A stretch of DNA of 64,000 nucleotides from Linyphia triangularis (Eukaryota > Arthropoda > Arachnida > Araneae > Linyphiidae), in NCBI GenBank assembly GCA_963978545.1, contig OZ021727.1, forward strand, positions 95,493,762 through 95,557,761. Direction: 5' to 3'. Under the pieces are notes generated by a model that searched no databases, was not told the DNA's origin, and saw nothing but the letters and a program-made list of their open reading frames with translations. Positions 10,557 through 21,550 of the stretch are shown piece by piece. The position numbers were made by a program, and so were the translations under genes. The first letter of the stretch is position 1. Each line of letters opens with the position of its first letter.

Positions 10557-13154
10557 GGAATTTCGGCCCAATATGATACGGTATGAAAACCAGTTTTTAA
10601 CTCTCTTGCTGCGCATCCCGCTATTTCCACAAGCAACGTAGAAGTAGCAAAATTTGCGCTGCCCGCGGGGATGCATTTTTGCCGTATATTTAACTGTGCA
10701 ACCTGCTCTTTACCCGGTTAATCACCGATGAAAACAATAAATCGAATGTAATGGATTTTAAAAGGTGTATTTGGATAGTGGCTAATGGGTTCTAAGAAAA
10801 ATTTAGGTACGTACAAGACAGCAATGCTTGGAAATTAAATTTTGTTTGAGATGAAGTTGGCGGAAGCATCTTTCTTAGAAAGGTTTCCAAGAAGTCGTCT
10901 CTCTAATTTTATTTCAAACTAATACTTTTAACCGCTTGTTTACGGCGAACGATTGTAGATGCAAATTTTCGGTGTAGTACGACTCACATGTAGCCATTAT
11001 GATATAAAAATGGAATCCAGCCTCTAACACACGCATAAAAATATAAACATTAGACGTGCTCAGTTTGAAATAAGGCATTCTCATGGCGTCAGAACAGATT
11101 TGCGTGAATTTGTGTTTCACAGCTAATTTTTAACAACACATTCTTAGTCTTGTTATGCTTCAAATTCATAAAAAAGCTTTATTTTAAACTGAGAACATAA
11201 CTTTTATACTTGTATTCATAGGCCAACTCAACAACCAATCTAATGGCACAATAAAGAGGAGTGGAACGCTTACGAGTTTTCTTTCCCATTTCAATACAAG
11301 CCTTGTGAAGAGAGGGAGGTTTAGAAACGCATGGAAAACAAACGAACTTTCCCGAGAGAATAGAATGCATTAGGCGTCATTTTGCGAGTGTTTCATTTAG
11401 GCCCGCTAATGTGTGCGCACGGCTCTTGTTAGGAATAAACTTATTTGACTTCCATTTTGTTTGCATAGAATACGTTTGAACCTGTTTTGATTCAAATATC
11501 GAAGGTCTAAAGGAGATCTCTAAAGAGTTTGGTAGAAAGCTAGCTGTAGAGGAAACATGGATTAGAAATGAACATGGAATGATGATTATACAATAAAACT
11601 AATAGGTAAAAAGAATACAAATATGATATTGAGTAAAAAATTTTGATGGAATAGTTTTATATAATAACGTACCTCCGGCGAATTGAATTTTATTGAGATT
11701 TGTTAGCTTAAAAGATGAAATGGATTTTTAATATGAAAGTTATTGTCAAAACTTTCAAAGATTTCATTACATTTTTAGAGTGTTTCAATATTATAATTTT
11801 TCTTTCAGAGAGAAATTAAAATTTATTTCTTTATTGTTGAATTTCATATTCAGTTATATAATGATAAAAAAAATAGTTTCTTAAAACAAAGTAAGAAAAA
11901 TATTCCCGCGATCGATTTCTTTAAAAGGTTACAAAGTCAGCAAGCATAGTAAATTATTTGGCAAGGTTACACACTATAATATAAAACATGAATCATTCAC
12001 CAATTAAGCTTAGCTTCCTATTCTTATTCTAATGAGCTGCATGCATTTTTATTACGGAGTAACTTGTATGTATGAACTAAATATTTAATTTCTTACTTAT
12101 TAACATCTTCTCTACATTTTATAAATTTTTTCATAGCAATTTGTTACATATTTTCTATATCCCTCTTCTTTTTTCTCTTACTTCTAACTCTATGCTTCTG
12201 ACCAAAAAATAAACTTGAGATTTTTTTTTTTTTCACTTTTCTTTTTCTCATCAAAGATGCATATTGAAGATTTTTTTTCCCTCTCTCTGCTGTGCCGAGT
12301 GTTTAAAAAAAAAATCATCTTCTCTGTCCTTCTTAAAGGGTTCTTCTTTTCGTTGAGCACTGTGGAGTTGAAAGCTTAATTATATTACCTCATCCATTTG
12401 CTACTTGCATCCCCATTATATGTGGAATAAAAAAAAGTGAAGTGCTTTTTGGTCTCCCAGGGAAAGGACTCTAAAAAAAGTGGTTAAATGGGATGATGCT
12501 CTTCCACGGTTTTTTTTTATCCAAAGGTTTAATATTACAAAAAACGCCTTGTATTGTTAAGTCTTCGGTACTGTCTAAGTGCTTGGAAATGTAATATTTT
12601 AATCCACTTTTTAAATAGAGAACTTTATCTTTTGAAAGTTGTTTTTAATCCACGGTTTAATTAAGGATTATAGATCCAAAAGTAGACATCTAAATTTTTC
12701 TTGAAAGTATTCATGTTTTATATTTAATCTTAGAGAGTTGGTGATAAAAAAGATTATATTTACAAATCAGGAAACTTTTTCTCGGGTTCAGGTTTTGAAA
12801 TTTTCTTATTACATATCAGAAGCCCTCGTCTTATTTTTCTTATTAAGCTCAGGAGAAATTAAATGTCTTTCTAGAAAAAGCCATTTTTTGGTTACTACTA
12901 CTTTCGTACATATGCTCCTTAATTATTACCAATTTTAAGTGTTCATTAAAAATAAATGTAACGAAAAAGAAATATGAAACTAACACATGGTATTATCAAA
13001 TATTACTCAACATTCTGTATAAATTTTTTAATTGGACCTATCACTACCACCAGCTCAGCGTCTATCAGCCTAATGTTATTAGGTTTCTGTATTGTTCATT
13101 CATCTAAAAACTAACTCCAGCAATAGGCGGGGGATTTGCAAAGATGAACTTCTA
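10557..13154. other. Anonymous AT-rich DNA
   Basis: I see nothing I can name in this 2.6-kb stretch. Frames of 60-70 codons (10914-11120 -, 11179-11370 -, 12738-12938 +) lack domains. Pyrimidine-rich patches occur at 12160-12300 but without a matching exon that I can support. Confidence 0.4.
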
Positions 13155-13276
13155 CAGGATGGCCAAAATTAAACAAGCTCGGAAAAGTTTTTAATTCTTG
13201 TATTAAATTTATTCTCCTTTACTTCCCCTTACTTAACCTTCCCTTATATTTTGCCAGATTTGGTTTAGCCACCCTG
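13155..13276. mobile_element. Short TA-flanked MITE
   Basis: The left end CAGGATGGCCAAAATTAAAC is mirrored by a right end whose reverse complement is CAGGGTGGCTAAACCAAATC. TA flanks both ends (13153-13154 and 13277-13278). The first dozen bases are near-identical, with weaker similarity inward. At 122 bp with mariner-type CAGGGTGG termini, it is a minimal MITE or deletion derivative. Confidence 0.6.
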
Positions 13277-14031
13277 TATAATTTCTATTCTTGTATGTTT
13301 CCAACTTTCTGTAAATTGAGTGGCATTGATTAGAAGGTGAAGCAGATGCAGTAGTATGGAATGATGAATATTAGGATTCAAGTTTCAATGTTGCTTTTCC
13401 ACAAATCCACTAAACAAATATTTTACAGTAATGTTCCTTTGCGCTACTCACGATTATTTCAATAGTTCAAAACAGTTCAGTGCATTATGGTATATGTAGA
13501 CAACATATGTATACACCATAGTATATGTAGCTGGTGTATCCATTGGTCTTCCCTGGTTTACAAACTGAAAACTCAATCACTTTTAAAAAGTCTTCGCTCC
13601 GCGCTAATAACTGGCTCACGAATCACCAGATAGTTGCGATCCATACTTGGAAAACGCTGATTTATCGACATTTTTTAACTTTTCATTTTGTAATGTTTTT
13701 GGAAAACCGCATCATGTTTTCGAATATTGCTGCATAACAAATGATATTTCACTGCACAACAAATGGTGAAAAAATCGCGTTTTTATTTGAAATAGGTTAT
13801 TTTTTATGAAATCTACTGGCTTATTTTTTACTGAATCGCAAGTACTTTTAAGTTAGACGGTTAGTTAACCTCGTGAATTTTTATTTTTATTAAATTTAAT
13901 TCGGTTATTTAAATACATTTATTATGGTTTCTAATATGGTTGCTATAAAGGATCGGAAAGTTATTAGTTTAAATGAGTTATCGCTGGAATCTGGTGACTT
14001 TTATCTGCACTGCAAAAAAAATCCCGTCAAA

Positions 14032-14078
14032 TTTACGGTTTTAAACTGGCAGCTGGGTCGCCAGTTTAAAACCGTAAA
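14032..14078. repeat. Perfect 19-bp subterminal hairpin
   Basis: TTTACGGTTTTAAACTGGC (14032-14050) and GCCAGTTTAAAACCGTAAA (14060-14078) are exact reverse complements around the 9-base loop AGCTGGGTC. It lies 24 bp inside the left end of the CACTG element and has a related counterpart at the right end (19903-19922). Confidence 0.85.
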
Positions 14079-14079
14079 A

Positions 14080-14560
14080 AATACGGAAACATTCCGTATT
14101 AAATACGGTTTTTGACTGATTGCAACGGTTTTTTCCCGTAAAATGAACGGAAACTTTCAGTAATAATTACGGTCATTCCGTACAAAATACAGTTTTCTCC
14201 CGTAAAATAAACGGAAACTTTTCGTATTAAAAACGGTTATTGACTGGTTACTAACATTGATCCCCCGTAAAATAAACATAAACTTTCCGTATTAAATACG
14301 GTAATTTCATACAAAATAATTTACTCCCGTAAAATAAATTAAAATTTCCTGTATTAAGTACGTTGATTCCATACAAAATGCAATTTCCACCTGTAAAATA
14401 AACAGAATTTCTGTGTTGAATAAGGTCAATTCCATATAAAATACAATTTCCCCCGTAAAGTACACGGAAACTTTCTGCAATAAATTTCATATAAAATACA
14501 CAGAAATTTTTCTGTATAAGAAACAGTTTACCCCTATAAGCGAAGTTTTTCTCTATTTTA
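14080..14560 (+). repeat. Degenerate ~64-bp subterminal tandem array, about 7 units
   Basis: The landmark CCCGTAAAATAAACGGAAAC, or a degenerate version of it, starts at about 14135, 14199, 14264, 14326, 14390, 14452 and 14531, a spacing of 62-65 bp apart from the last. Each unit then carries TTTCCGTATTAAATACGGT-like and ATTCCATACAAAATAC-like words, so each contains CCGTA...TACGG dyads. Similarity decays away from the end of the CACTG element. The 104-codon minus-strand frame across it (14251-14565) is a by-product of the repeat. Confidence 0.8.
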
Positions 14561-15175
14561 CACAAAAACTTCCAGTGACAAAAAAGGTTTACAAATGTAA
14601 GTGAACGGTTTGCTTTTGCAAAATATTAAGAAACAATTGTAGATGGAAAAGCTTCTGCCACAAAATATATGATTAATTTTAGTATTAAACACAGTTTACA
14701 ATATCAAGAAGGCATTTGTGTTCTGCTAAAGGTTTTGTTAGTAATAATGACCATATTCAATGGATGAAAATCATAAAAATTAAAGTACAATTCTGTATCA
14801 CAGCAAAATATTCTATGTCCCATTATAAATTAAAACAAAAAAAAATTCCGAAGCAATAAGGTAATCCTTCAACATAAATAGAAAGGTAAAAAATATATCA
14901 CAAAATGAGCATGTAACACAAAATAATTTATTAATAGCTATCAGTCTTTTCTTATATCAAACTATAATAATATATTTATTTGGTTATCTATACTATGATT
15001 ACCTAGACTTTCAATTTGATTAAAACATTAAAAAAATGCAATAATTTACTAACTTTCAAAATATTTTTTAACGCGACAGGATTTAAATGTATTTTATGAC
15101 ACTGTGTATATATATAAGTATTAAGTAAAACAAATTAAATTTGATAAAAATATAATTTTATTTCAATACACATAA

Positions 15176-15675
15176 TAAAAGTATACATAATTATAAAATT
15201 TCAATACACACGAATGAAAAGTGGTTCAGATTACTTTATTTAATAAACAAAATATTATTGAAACACATCTAATAATTATTAAACATATTTAATAAATTTT
15301 CAAAATTGACAGTATAAAAGTATACATAATTATAAAATTTCAATACACACGAATGAAAAGTGGTTCAGATTACTTTATTTAATAAACAAAATATTATTGA
15401 AACACATCTAATAATTATTAAACATATTTAATAAATTTTCAAAATTGACAGTATAAAAGTATACATAATTATAAAATTTCAATACACACGAATGAAAAGT
15501 GGTTCAGATTACTTTATTTAATAAACAAAATATTATTGAAACACATCTAATAATTATTAAACATATTTAATAAATTTTCAAAATTGACAGTATAAAAGTA
15601 TACATAATTATAAAATTTCAATACACACGAATGAAAAGTGGTTCAGATTACTTTATTTAATAAACAAAATATTAA
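15176..15675 (+). repeat. 139-bp tandem satellite array, ~3.6 copies
   Basis: TATACATAATTATAAAATTT starts at 15182, 15321, 15460 and 15599, exactly 139 bp apart, and the units look identical by eye. Each unit runs through CACACGAATGAAAAGTGG, TTTAATAAACAAAATATTA and AATAAATTTTCAAAATTGAC. A degenerate partial unit (ACACATCTAATAAATTTTC then AAAATTGACCAATG) lies about 150 bp downstream near 15830-15856. Units that uniform imply recent expansion, or a collapsed assembly. Confidence 0.95.
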
Positions 15676-16139
15676 AAAATTTCTAGGAATAATTAATCAT
15701 ATCAATCAATACAAGCTGCAGCAACTTTTAAGGCCATATGAAAATCATTATTAATTTTTCAGTTTAGAAAAATATGCAAAATATACGAAAAGGAAAAATT
15801 TAGATTGCGGAATGTACAAATTATTGAACACATCTAATAAATTTTCAAAATTGACCAATGCAAGTTATATCTGAATAATTATGACTCTACAAAATCACCA
15901 TCTTATAAAATGTCCAAATTACCACAGTAAACATACTTAAAAATTTTTTAAAGGCTAATAATTCAATGTATTCACATAAGAAAATTAAGTTAAAATTGAA
16001 AGATGACCACCCCTACATTTTGCAATGAACTCGCCTGGATGACGTGGAAGGCACGTGATCAGGTGGAAGTGATATTTAACTACTGCTGGAGAGTCTGAAG
16101 AATCATTCTTTCACTTACTTCTGTGTGTGGGAGCGAGTT

Positions 16140-17000
16140 GCCTGTTGTTGTTGTTGCTAATCCTCACTGTCTGACGGAGTCAGACAAGATCCACGAGTTC
16201 GTTGACTAAAAGGAAGTCGAAGACTAGGAGAGGATTGCTAAAGATGTGACGGTTCAACCTGACATGCGCACCTCTTCTGCACATCTTCACCTTGATTGGT
16301 CAGCCACAACATCGGCGAGAGCGCATGTCCAAGCGGCCTGGTAAATAAAAGCAGCTAGTTAAGGTCTTCGGGGCTGCTTGCTGGTTTTTTTTAGTTTTAT
16401 GTTTAGGCTCAGTTAGCCTGTAGGATACACCGAGTTGGTGTTTAGGTTACCGCTGGTCGGTGGACCTGACGTAAAGTGTACCGGAAAAGCTGTCACCGCC
16501 TTGGAATCGCTGCCGCAACCAGCCCCGGTAAGCGTAAGAAGTTCACTACTTCCCCCTCGGTGTGGCGGCCCGTTGCTTATGCTTGCAGTGTAAACAATAA
16601 ACCCAATGCAATCTTTGAACTCACCTCTGTTCTTTCTTGGTGACCAGAGTGCGTGACAAAGAGATCCTCCTTAGATAGTCCAATGCAATCCAAGAGGTGC
16701 TCAGGAGAGGTCTGATGATTTTGGCACTTGGTGCAGGTGGCAAAGGTTTTCGTGCCCTCGTTGAAAGTTAGGCACTTGATGTGACCGCTAGCAAGCCTTG
16801 ATAGAACAGTCCGGGTATGTCTGTCACACGGGAGGTCAAGGGACAAACCCGGTTTTGAGCCCTTGTACCAATTATGGGTTGGGGTGTTTTCCACTCCTCC
16901 GAGATCTTTGATTTTTCCAGAGAGTACAATTCCAAAAAAGTAAGCGTGGAAGAGGGAGATGTTGAAATCCTGCAATTCTCCTTAGCAAGGATATCGGCCT
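16140..17000 (-). pseudogene. Non-LTR retrotransposon ORF2 C-terminus fragment (split by solo LTR)
   Basis: Read on the minus strand, this is the C-terminal part of a non-LTR retrotransposon ORF2. It begins at the last RNase H residues (ADILAKE at about 16980-17000) and continues into a linker with THNWYKGSKPGLSLDLPCDR, RLASGHIKCLTF and a Cys/His motif CTKCQNHQTSPEHLLDC. It ends with the FVNELVDLV-type stretch near 16200. A second copy lies at 61190-61690 on the plus strand and matches closely. Here the frame is interrupted by a solo LTR at 16245-16658, so the 132-codon minus frame (16577-16975) ends in LTR sequence. Reverse transcriptase and most of RNase H are missing. Its right edge abuts a Tc1 transposase fragment. 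Dead and 5'-truncated. Clade (I, Jockey or R1-like) not assigned. Confidence 0.85.
16245..16658 (+). mobile_element. Solo LTR, 414 bp, inserted in the ORF2 fragment
   Basis: Comparison with the uninterrupted copy at 61.6 kb shows that the sequence between AAGA at 16241-16244 and AAGA at 16659-16662 is an insertion: the empty-site counterpart reads GCTAAAGAGATCCTCC. The insert starts TGTGACGG and ends GCGTGACA, so it has TG...CA ends with a 4-bp AAGA duplication. A TATA-like TAAATAAAAGC lies near 16342 and AATAAA near 16595, in the order expected of a plus-strand LTR. There is no internal region, so it is a solo LTR. Superfamily undetermined. Confidence 0.8.
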
Positions 17001-17003
17001 GAT

Positions 17004-17182
17004 CGAGTTGCCTGGTCAGATGGCCGAGTCCGGATACGCCGTCTTTCAGGCGAACAGTTGCTCCCTCAATGTACAGTAGGTCATGTACAGTGCTCCCTCA
17101 GGCCGGTGGTGGCGGTATTATGCTTTGGGGGACGTTCTCTTGGGCGTCTCTGGGACCCGTGGTTGTGGTAGAGCAGGTATCG
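17004..17182 (+). pseudogene. Tc1-like transposase fragment, frameshifted
   Basis: Frame 17004-17089 reads RVAWSDGRVRIRRLSGEQLL then PQCTVGHVQ. After a shift, frame 17090-17182 reads AGGGGIMLWGTFSWASLGPV then VVVEQ. These correspond to the DGRVRVWR... and GGGGVMVWG.FSW..LGPL segments between catalytic residues in Tc1-type DD34E transposases. It is about 60 residues of a roughly 340-residue protein. A small insertion near 17090 breaks the frame, and downstream frames contain stops. It sits directly beside the retrotransposon fragment, inside the CACTG element. Non-functional. Confidence 0.8.
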
Positions 17183-17229
17183 AAACATCATTGCGGTGAC
17201 TGAGCCTTTGTCTGGATTCATACCCAGAA

Positions 17230-17300
17230 GCACCTGTGATACAGATCAAAATAAAGTTTTTAATATAAATCCTTTATATGCATTGGTAACTTTTATGTGC
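17230..17300 (-). repeat. Family A fragment
   Basis: The words AAAGTTTTTAATATAAAT, TATGCATTGGTAACTTTTATGTG and CAATTACAA correspond to 28338-28390 (minus-oriented family A copy). Only the terminal portion of the repeat is present. Confidence 0.5.
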
Positions 17301-17470
17301 AATTACAACCAGTGTTTAAGCTTTTTAAATGCCACTAACATAGCTCTGTAACAATACTAATGTCATAATTAGCATTCACAAAAGCAAAACTATTTTTAAA
17401 ACAAACCTCAAATAGTAAATGAAATAAACACTTGTATGTAAATGATAGCAGATTATCAAAACTACTATTA

Positions 17471-17891
17471 CCGGGTGGCCACAAAATTTACGAAAAAAAG
17501 TTCCCTGATTTCCATGATGGATTTCTGAAAATATTCCCCGATTTTATGGCAAACTTTTTATCCAATTTCCCCAACTTATCCAGAAGTGTAGACATCCTGA
17601 TCAAATAGAACATGTTAGCTAAAGAGATAACGTGCCAATTTTTTAAAAATAGTTTTGGCGGTAATGAAAAGTTCAAATTATTCCGAAACATTACATTTTC
17701 AACGATTACCGCCACAATTCTCTGGGTAAATGGCGCCAAAATGTGGATGATCAGGAAAACGTGTCTTCAGAACAAAGAAAATTTCCCTGATTTCTGTGAA
17801 ATTTAAAAAAATTCCCTGATTTTTTCCAGAATGAGAGAGTTCCCTGACATTTTCCCGATTTCCAAGTTTTCCTGGTTCTGTGGCCACTCTA
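17471..17891. mobile_element. TA-flanked MITE with GGTGGCCACA ends
   Basis: The left end CCGGGTGGCCACAAAATTTA and the reverse complement of the right end TAGAGTGGCCACAGAACCAG share GTGGCCACA. Both lead into repeated CCCTGATTTCC / GGAAATC.GGGAA words, so the arms are inverted-similar. TA lies outside each end (17469-17470, 17892-17893). GGGTGGCCAC-ended, TA-flanked elements are mariner-type MITEs in many arthropods. Overlapping frames on both strands here are palindrome by-products. Confidence 0.7.
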
Positions 17892-17893
17892 TA

Positions 17894-19890
17894 TTAGTGT
17901 TATTTAAGTACAGCACCTCTAACAAAGGTGAAACAAGCAAGTTCTTATAAAACTTAGCTTACCACTGAACGTTGCAAGAAATAAAAATGTTTAATTCTAA
18001 TTATAATACACTAAGTAAATTTATTCTAAAAGCACTAAAATTTATTCCAACAGTATTCTCACTTCAAATAAATAGAGTTGTATTTGTCCCTAAATCCTAT
18101 CTAAAATAAAAGAATCTCGATAGTTTACCTGAAAAGTGCAGAGAACTTTTAAAGTCTAAGGAGTTGTTAGAAGCCAGCGATAAAACTGCTGTACAGCAAG
18201 GCATTCAGCACAACTGGTAGTTTCTTTTTGAAAAATTCCAATAAACTGTACAAAATATGAAAAATATTGTAAAATTTGTCATCCTTATGTACATATATTT
18301 ACACTCGTGAAAAGAGTCAAATGAACTAGCTAGCATGAAATCATCTTTTAAAAACCTTATTTTGAAATATGGATCTGCACATCAATTGGGTAGTCTAGGG
18401 ATGGGATAAATGGATTAATCTCCTTCAAAAATAAAATTTAAGTTTATCTCCTTAAAATAAAGACTCAATATTTCACACAACACTATTTCTTATTATATCA
18501 TTAGGTTCATGGCGTTTAATGTTATAAGCGATAAAACGATAATTTGCGGAAGGAATGGATTAGAAATTCTCAATTACTACTATCCGTTAACGCTAAAAAA
18601 AAAAAAATTATTGAAAGAAAATCTTTTTTCTTTGCTCACAAACGTAGGTTCATTTTTTAGCTACGTTTTTAAAGAATTTTACATTAATTCAACTAACACA
18701 TTTCATAAAATGAAGAGGTCTTTTAACCCCTGCATTGAAAGGCTATATCATCACACCAATGCTATAGTACTTGAAAACAGCAACATTTTAAAAATCTGTT
18801 TTGCAATTAATTCAATCCCAAAGATCACCAGCCCTTCCCTTACTTTTGCCAGTGACCAAGTACGATAACATTTATGACAGATGATCTTGTCTTGACAAAT
18901 AAGCTATCTAATCTTGAGGAACATGATTTTCTTCAGTCAAAGGCGGTAGGTGCCATGTAAGAGACTGAAAATGTTCCCAAGTGATTTCTAAGGCAATCCC
19001 AGCAGACTTTGATTTGAAACAATCGCAATGAAACTGCAGTGTCGTTTGACTGAAACTTCACACAATGGAACAGATGTAGTAGGGCATTTGGCGATAAAAA
19101 AAATCAAAAACATGGTAACTGAATAAGTTAAAACATAAACAATAATAAAATCAAATTAAAATATAAGTAATAAAATTAAAGTATGCTAACTTAAAATAAA
19201 AACCCATTGTTACAAACTGCATTTTTCCTGAAAAAAACAAAACAAATAAAGTATAAAATATAACTTAAAATAAAACTCTTTGACAAAAACTACAATTACC
19301 CAGAAGAAAAAAATAACAAATAAAATCGCCCCCAAAAAATGTCCTAAACTACATCTGTAGTAAGTAATTTTTAAATAAAATTTTAATTCTCAGATATCAA
19401 ATCTGATCTTCCGAAGTTTCATTTGCAAAATTTGTGCCAAAACATTCAAAAGTTATTACAAAACTAAAGAGCACATTTCTAAATGATAGCCAATGCAGTT
19501 AATTAAACTTCATTTAGTTTTACAACTCTTACAAACTCGTGAAATATTACGTACAATATTCTATATCACACGCATATGTTTCAGAAAAACAATAGAACAA
19601 CATCGCTGTTTTTGTTTACATTCAATAAAATAAACATTTTCTGATTCTGATGTAATTTTATGTACATACATTAATTTAGAATTTCATAGCAAATTAATTG
19701 ATAAATGATTATGATGAATGATTGATATGAATGCTTAATTGATCATTATAATGAAAAGAAACTTACCAAAGAAGCCACTTTCTTTCAAAACAAACATGCT
19801 CGGCGTCGTTTTCGAAGGAAGAAGTAATGCGCATGCGCAGAGAGCGATTCTTGGTGAATGACGGTTATTAACTGTAACCTTGCCTACGAA
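17894..19890. other. Interior of the CACTG element, no recognisable gene
   Basis: AT-rich DNA with a 119-codon plus-strand frame at 18509-18868 that is rich in Lys, Asn, Phe and Ile. It shows no domain and no DDE-type motif. If the element once carried a transposase, I cannot see a trace of it. A perfect palindrome TGCGCATGCGCA lies at 19828-19839. Confidence 0.4.
19828..19839. promoter_or_regulatory. Perfect NRF-1-type palindrome TGCGCATGCGCA
   Basis: The 12-bp sequence is a perfect palindrome and matches the NRF-1 consensus. It lies about 140 bp inside the right end of the CACTG element, in a GC-richer patch (19800-19870). It might be part of an element promoter driving inward transcription. 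There is no direct evidence of transcription. Confidence 0.35.
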
Positions 19891-19902
19891 AACTGCTTTA
19901 AA

Positions 19903-19922
19903 CCGTAAATTCAGATTTACGG
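19903..19922. repeat. Right subterminal hairpin of the CACTG element
   Basis: CCGTAAAT (19903-19910) pairs with ATTTACGG (19915-19922) around TCAG. Imperfect pairing continues outward through TTTAAA. It uses the same TTTACGG/CCGTAAA words as the left hairpin at 14032-14078. Confidence 0.75.
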
Positions 19923-19981
19923 ATTTAAACCGTTGATAATACTGGGAATTTCCGTATAAGTGACGGTTTTTTTTTACAGTG

Positions 19982-21550
19982 TGGTACTGGTCTAACGGAA
20001 AAGTACCGGATCGGTAAATCGAATTACGACAAATATTTATACTTTGGTGTTGGTTTGTATTTAATAGCTACATTATGATATCAAAACCATGAAAACAAAT
20101 TATGCGTAAAGCATGGTGTGTTTGACACTTAAGAGAAGACCAGCAAAGCATTGCAAACTTTTGAATACCGCGCTTCGTCGTTTTTGGATAGCCCTTGCGT
20201 ATTCCTCGGTGTGTTTAGAGTTTTGTACATTTTCCCACAACCACTCAATGCATACAAAACAATGCAATACATACTAAATCAATACATACGAGGCAAGTGT
20301 ATCGACCGCCGTCAGCATTCTCCGTAGAAAATGCATTATTTATTCGGAAGAATAGTTTATACGGGTTCTGGGGGTAAGCAACTACAAAAAAAGAAGGGAA
20401 AAAAAGTGATAGGTGGTTAAATTCTACTTGCCCACAGTTTGTTTGCTTTGTTGATCTTTGATTTACATTTCTTGCTACAGTCTGTTCCAATCACTCTGGT
20501 TATACGTTTCTCTGGAGTTGGCGTGTGTTGGAACTCAAAACAACACTCGTAGTCGTCGGAAATAGTTCTCGTCCGCATTTGTCTCGACGTTGAACCGTAG
20601 AGTTTGACTTGAATGTTTTTATGCTTTTGTATTTCTTTGTTTTCCTTCGTAATTTTTTGTTTTCTTTGGGGGGGGGGGGGGGAATTCTTCTGGAGAATGG
20701 ATTTTGATTTAGTTTTTTTTTTTTTTTTTTTTGAAAATTATGAAAGGTTATTTTTTGTGGAATTTTGTTTAGCGTGTTGTGCCTTATATAAATTTTCTGG
20801 AAGATGAGAATTCCACTCTCCTTAATCGCCTCCACTGGTGGGTGGCGGCCATTGAATGGGAAAAGGAATGCAGGGTTACTACATGTCGGATTGAAATTCA
20901 TTCTATGATTGGTATAACAATAATTCTGCATTATCCTATGAACTCTATTCATTAAAACTAAAAAAATTCATAGAAAATGATACTCAACTGTTTTTGGTAA
21001 ACCATTATAGTCATTGAAATTATATTCAGTCTTTAAAATTAACAATTGATCAATACAAATCTCGAAACTATTTTAAATATCCAGATATAATCATGTACAA
21101 CCTGATTACTGTATAAACCATTGAAGCCATGCTCAGCCCTTGCATTTTTCGGAGCCCCAAATCGCCTTCTTAAGTTTTTCTCCCAACGGATATGTTTTTA
21201 AACTTATTCATGTTAAATTACTTTGAAATCACACATCTTATTTATACATTTTTTTGTGCACAGAATTTGAGTTGAAAAGCTTTCGCACTTATGTATCATT
21301 TAAACTTGAAAAATGCTTAATTGTACAAAACAAAAAATGCCATAAAGTAGAAATGCTAATAATCCTTGTAATTTTTTTTAATACTTAATAACAGTTTACT
21401 TTTACATGATGTTAAGTGATTCCGTTGGGTAGATTTCATGCGTCAGACTGCCACATTGAAAAAGACACTTGAAGGCGGGCCCTGGATGTCAACTTCACCA
21501 TATCACGCATCGAATAGAAAAGTACTATTCATTTACACCCAACTTTTGTA
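19982..21550. other. Anonymous DNA with G15 and T20 homopolymers
   Basis: No gene seen. G runs from 20668 to 20682 and T from 20713 to 20732. The 150-codon minus frame across them (20500-20952) has Pro and Lys runs produced by these tracts, so I do not call it a gene. Confidence 0.45.

Larger units (their letters stand above)
14008..19981. mobile_element. CACTG-ended (CACTA/CMC-like) non-autonomous transposon, ~6 kb
   Basis: The left end reads CACTGCAAAAAAAATCCCGTCA (14008). The reverse complement of the right end reads CACTGTAAAAAAAAACCGTCA (from 19981). Both are followed by ACGG/CCGT-rich subterminal DNA and a subterminal hairpin. TG flanks both sides, a possible 2-bp target duplication. 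CACT(A/G) termini plus subterminal short repeats are the hallmarks of the CACTA/CMC group. No transposase is visible. The interior instead holds a ~64-bp degenerate array, a 139-bp satellite array, a retrotransposon fragment split by a solo LTR, a Tc1 fragment and a mariner-type MITE. Pairing these two ends into one element is inference from their matching sequence and orientation. Confidence 0.65.

Noticed and set aside
14251..14565. 104-codon minus-strand frame with repeated YGGNCILYGI-type motif
   Set aside because: Peptide repeats mirror the ~64-bp DNA array; the DNA periodicity explains it and unit length is not a conserved multiple of three.
15176..15675. CRISPR-like array
   Set aside because: The 139-bp units are contiguous tandem repeats with no spacers, in a eukaryotic context.
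16577..16975. 132-codon minus frame as a gene
   Set aside because: It is the ORF2 fragment running into solo LTR sequence, a chance fusion.
18509..18868. 119-codon frame as the transposase of the CACTG element
   Set aside because: No DDE or other transposase motif; composition is that of AT-rich non-coding DNA.
20500..20952. 150-codon minus-strand frame
   Set aside because: Its Pro and Lys runs come from the G15 and T20 tracts, and there is no domain or start context.
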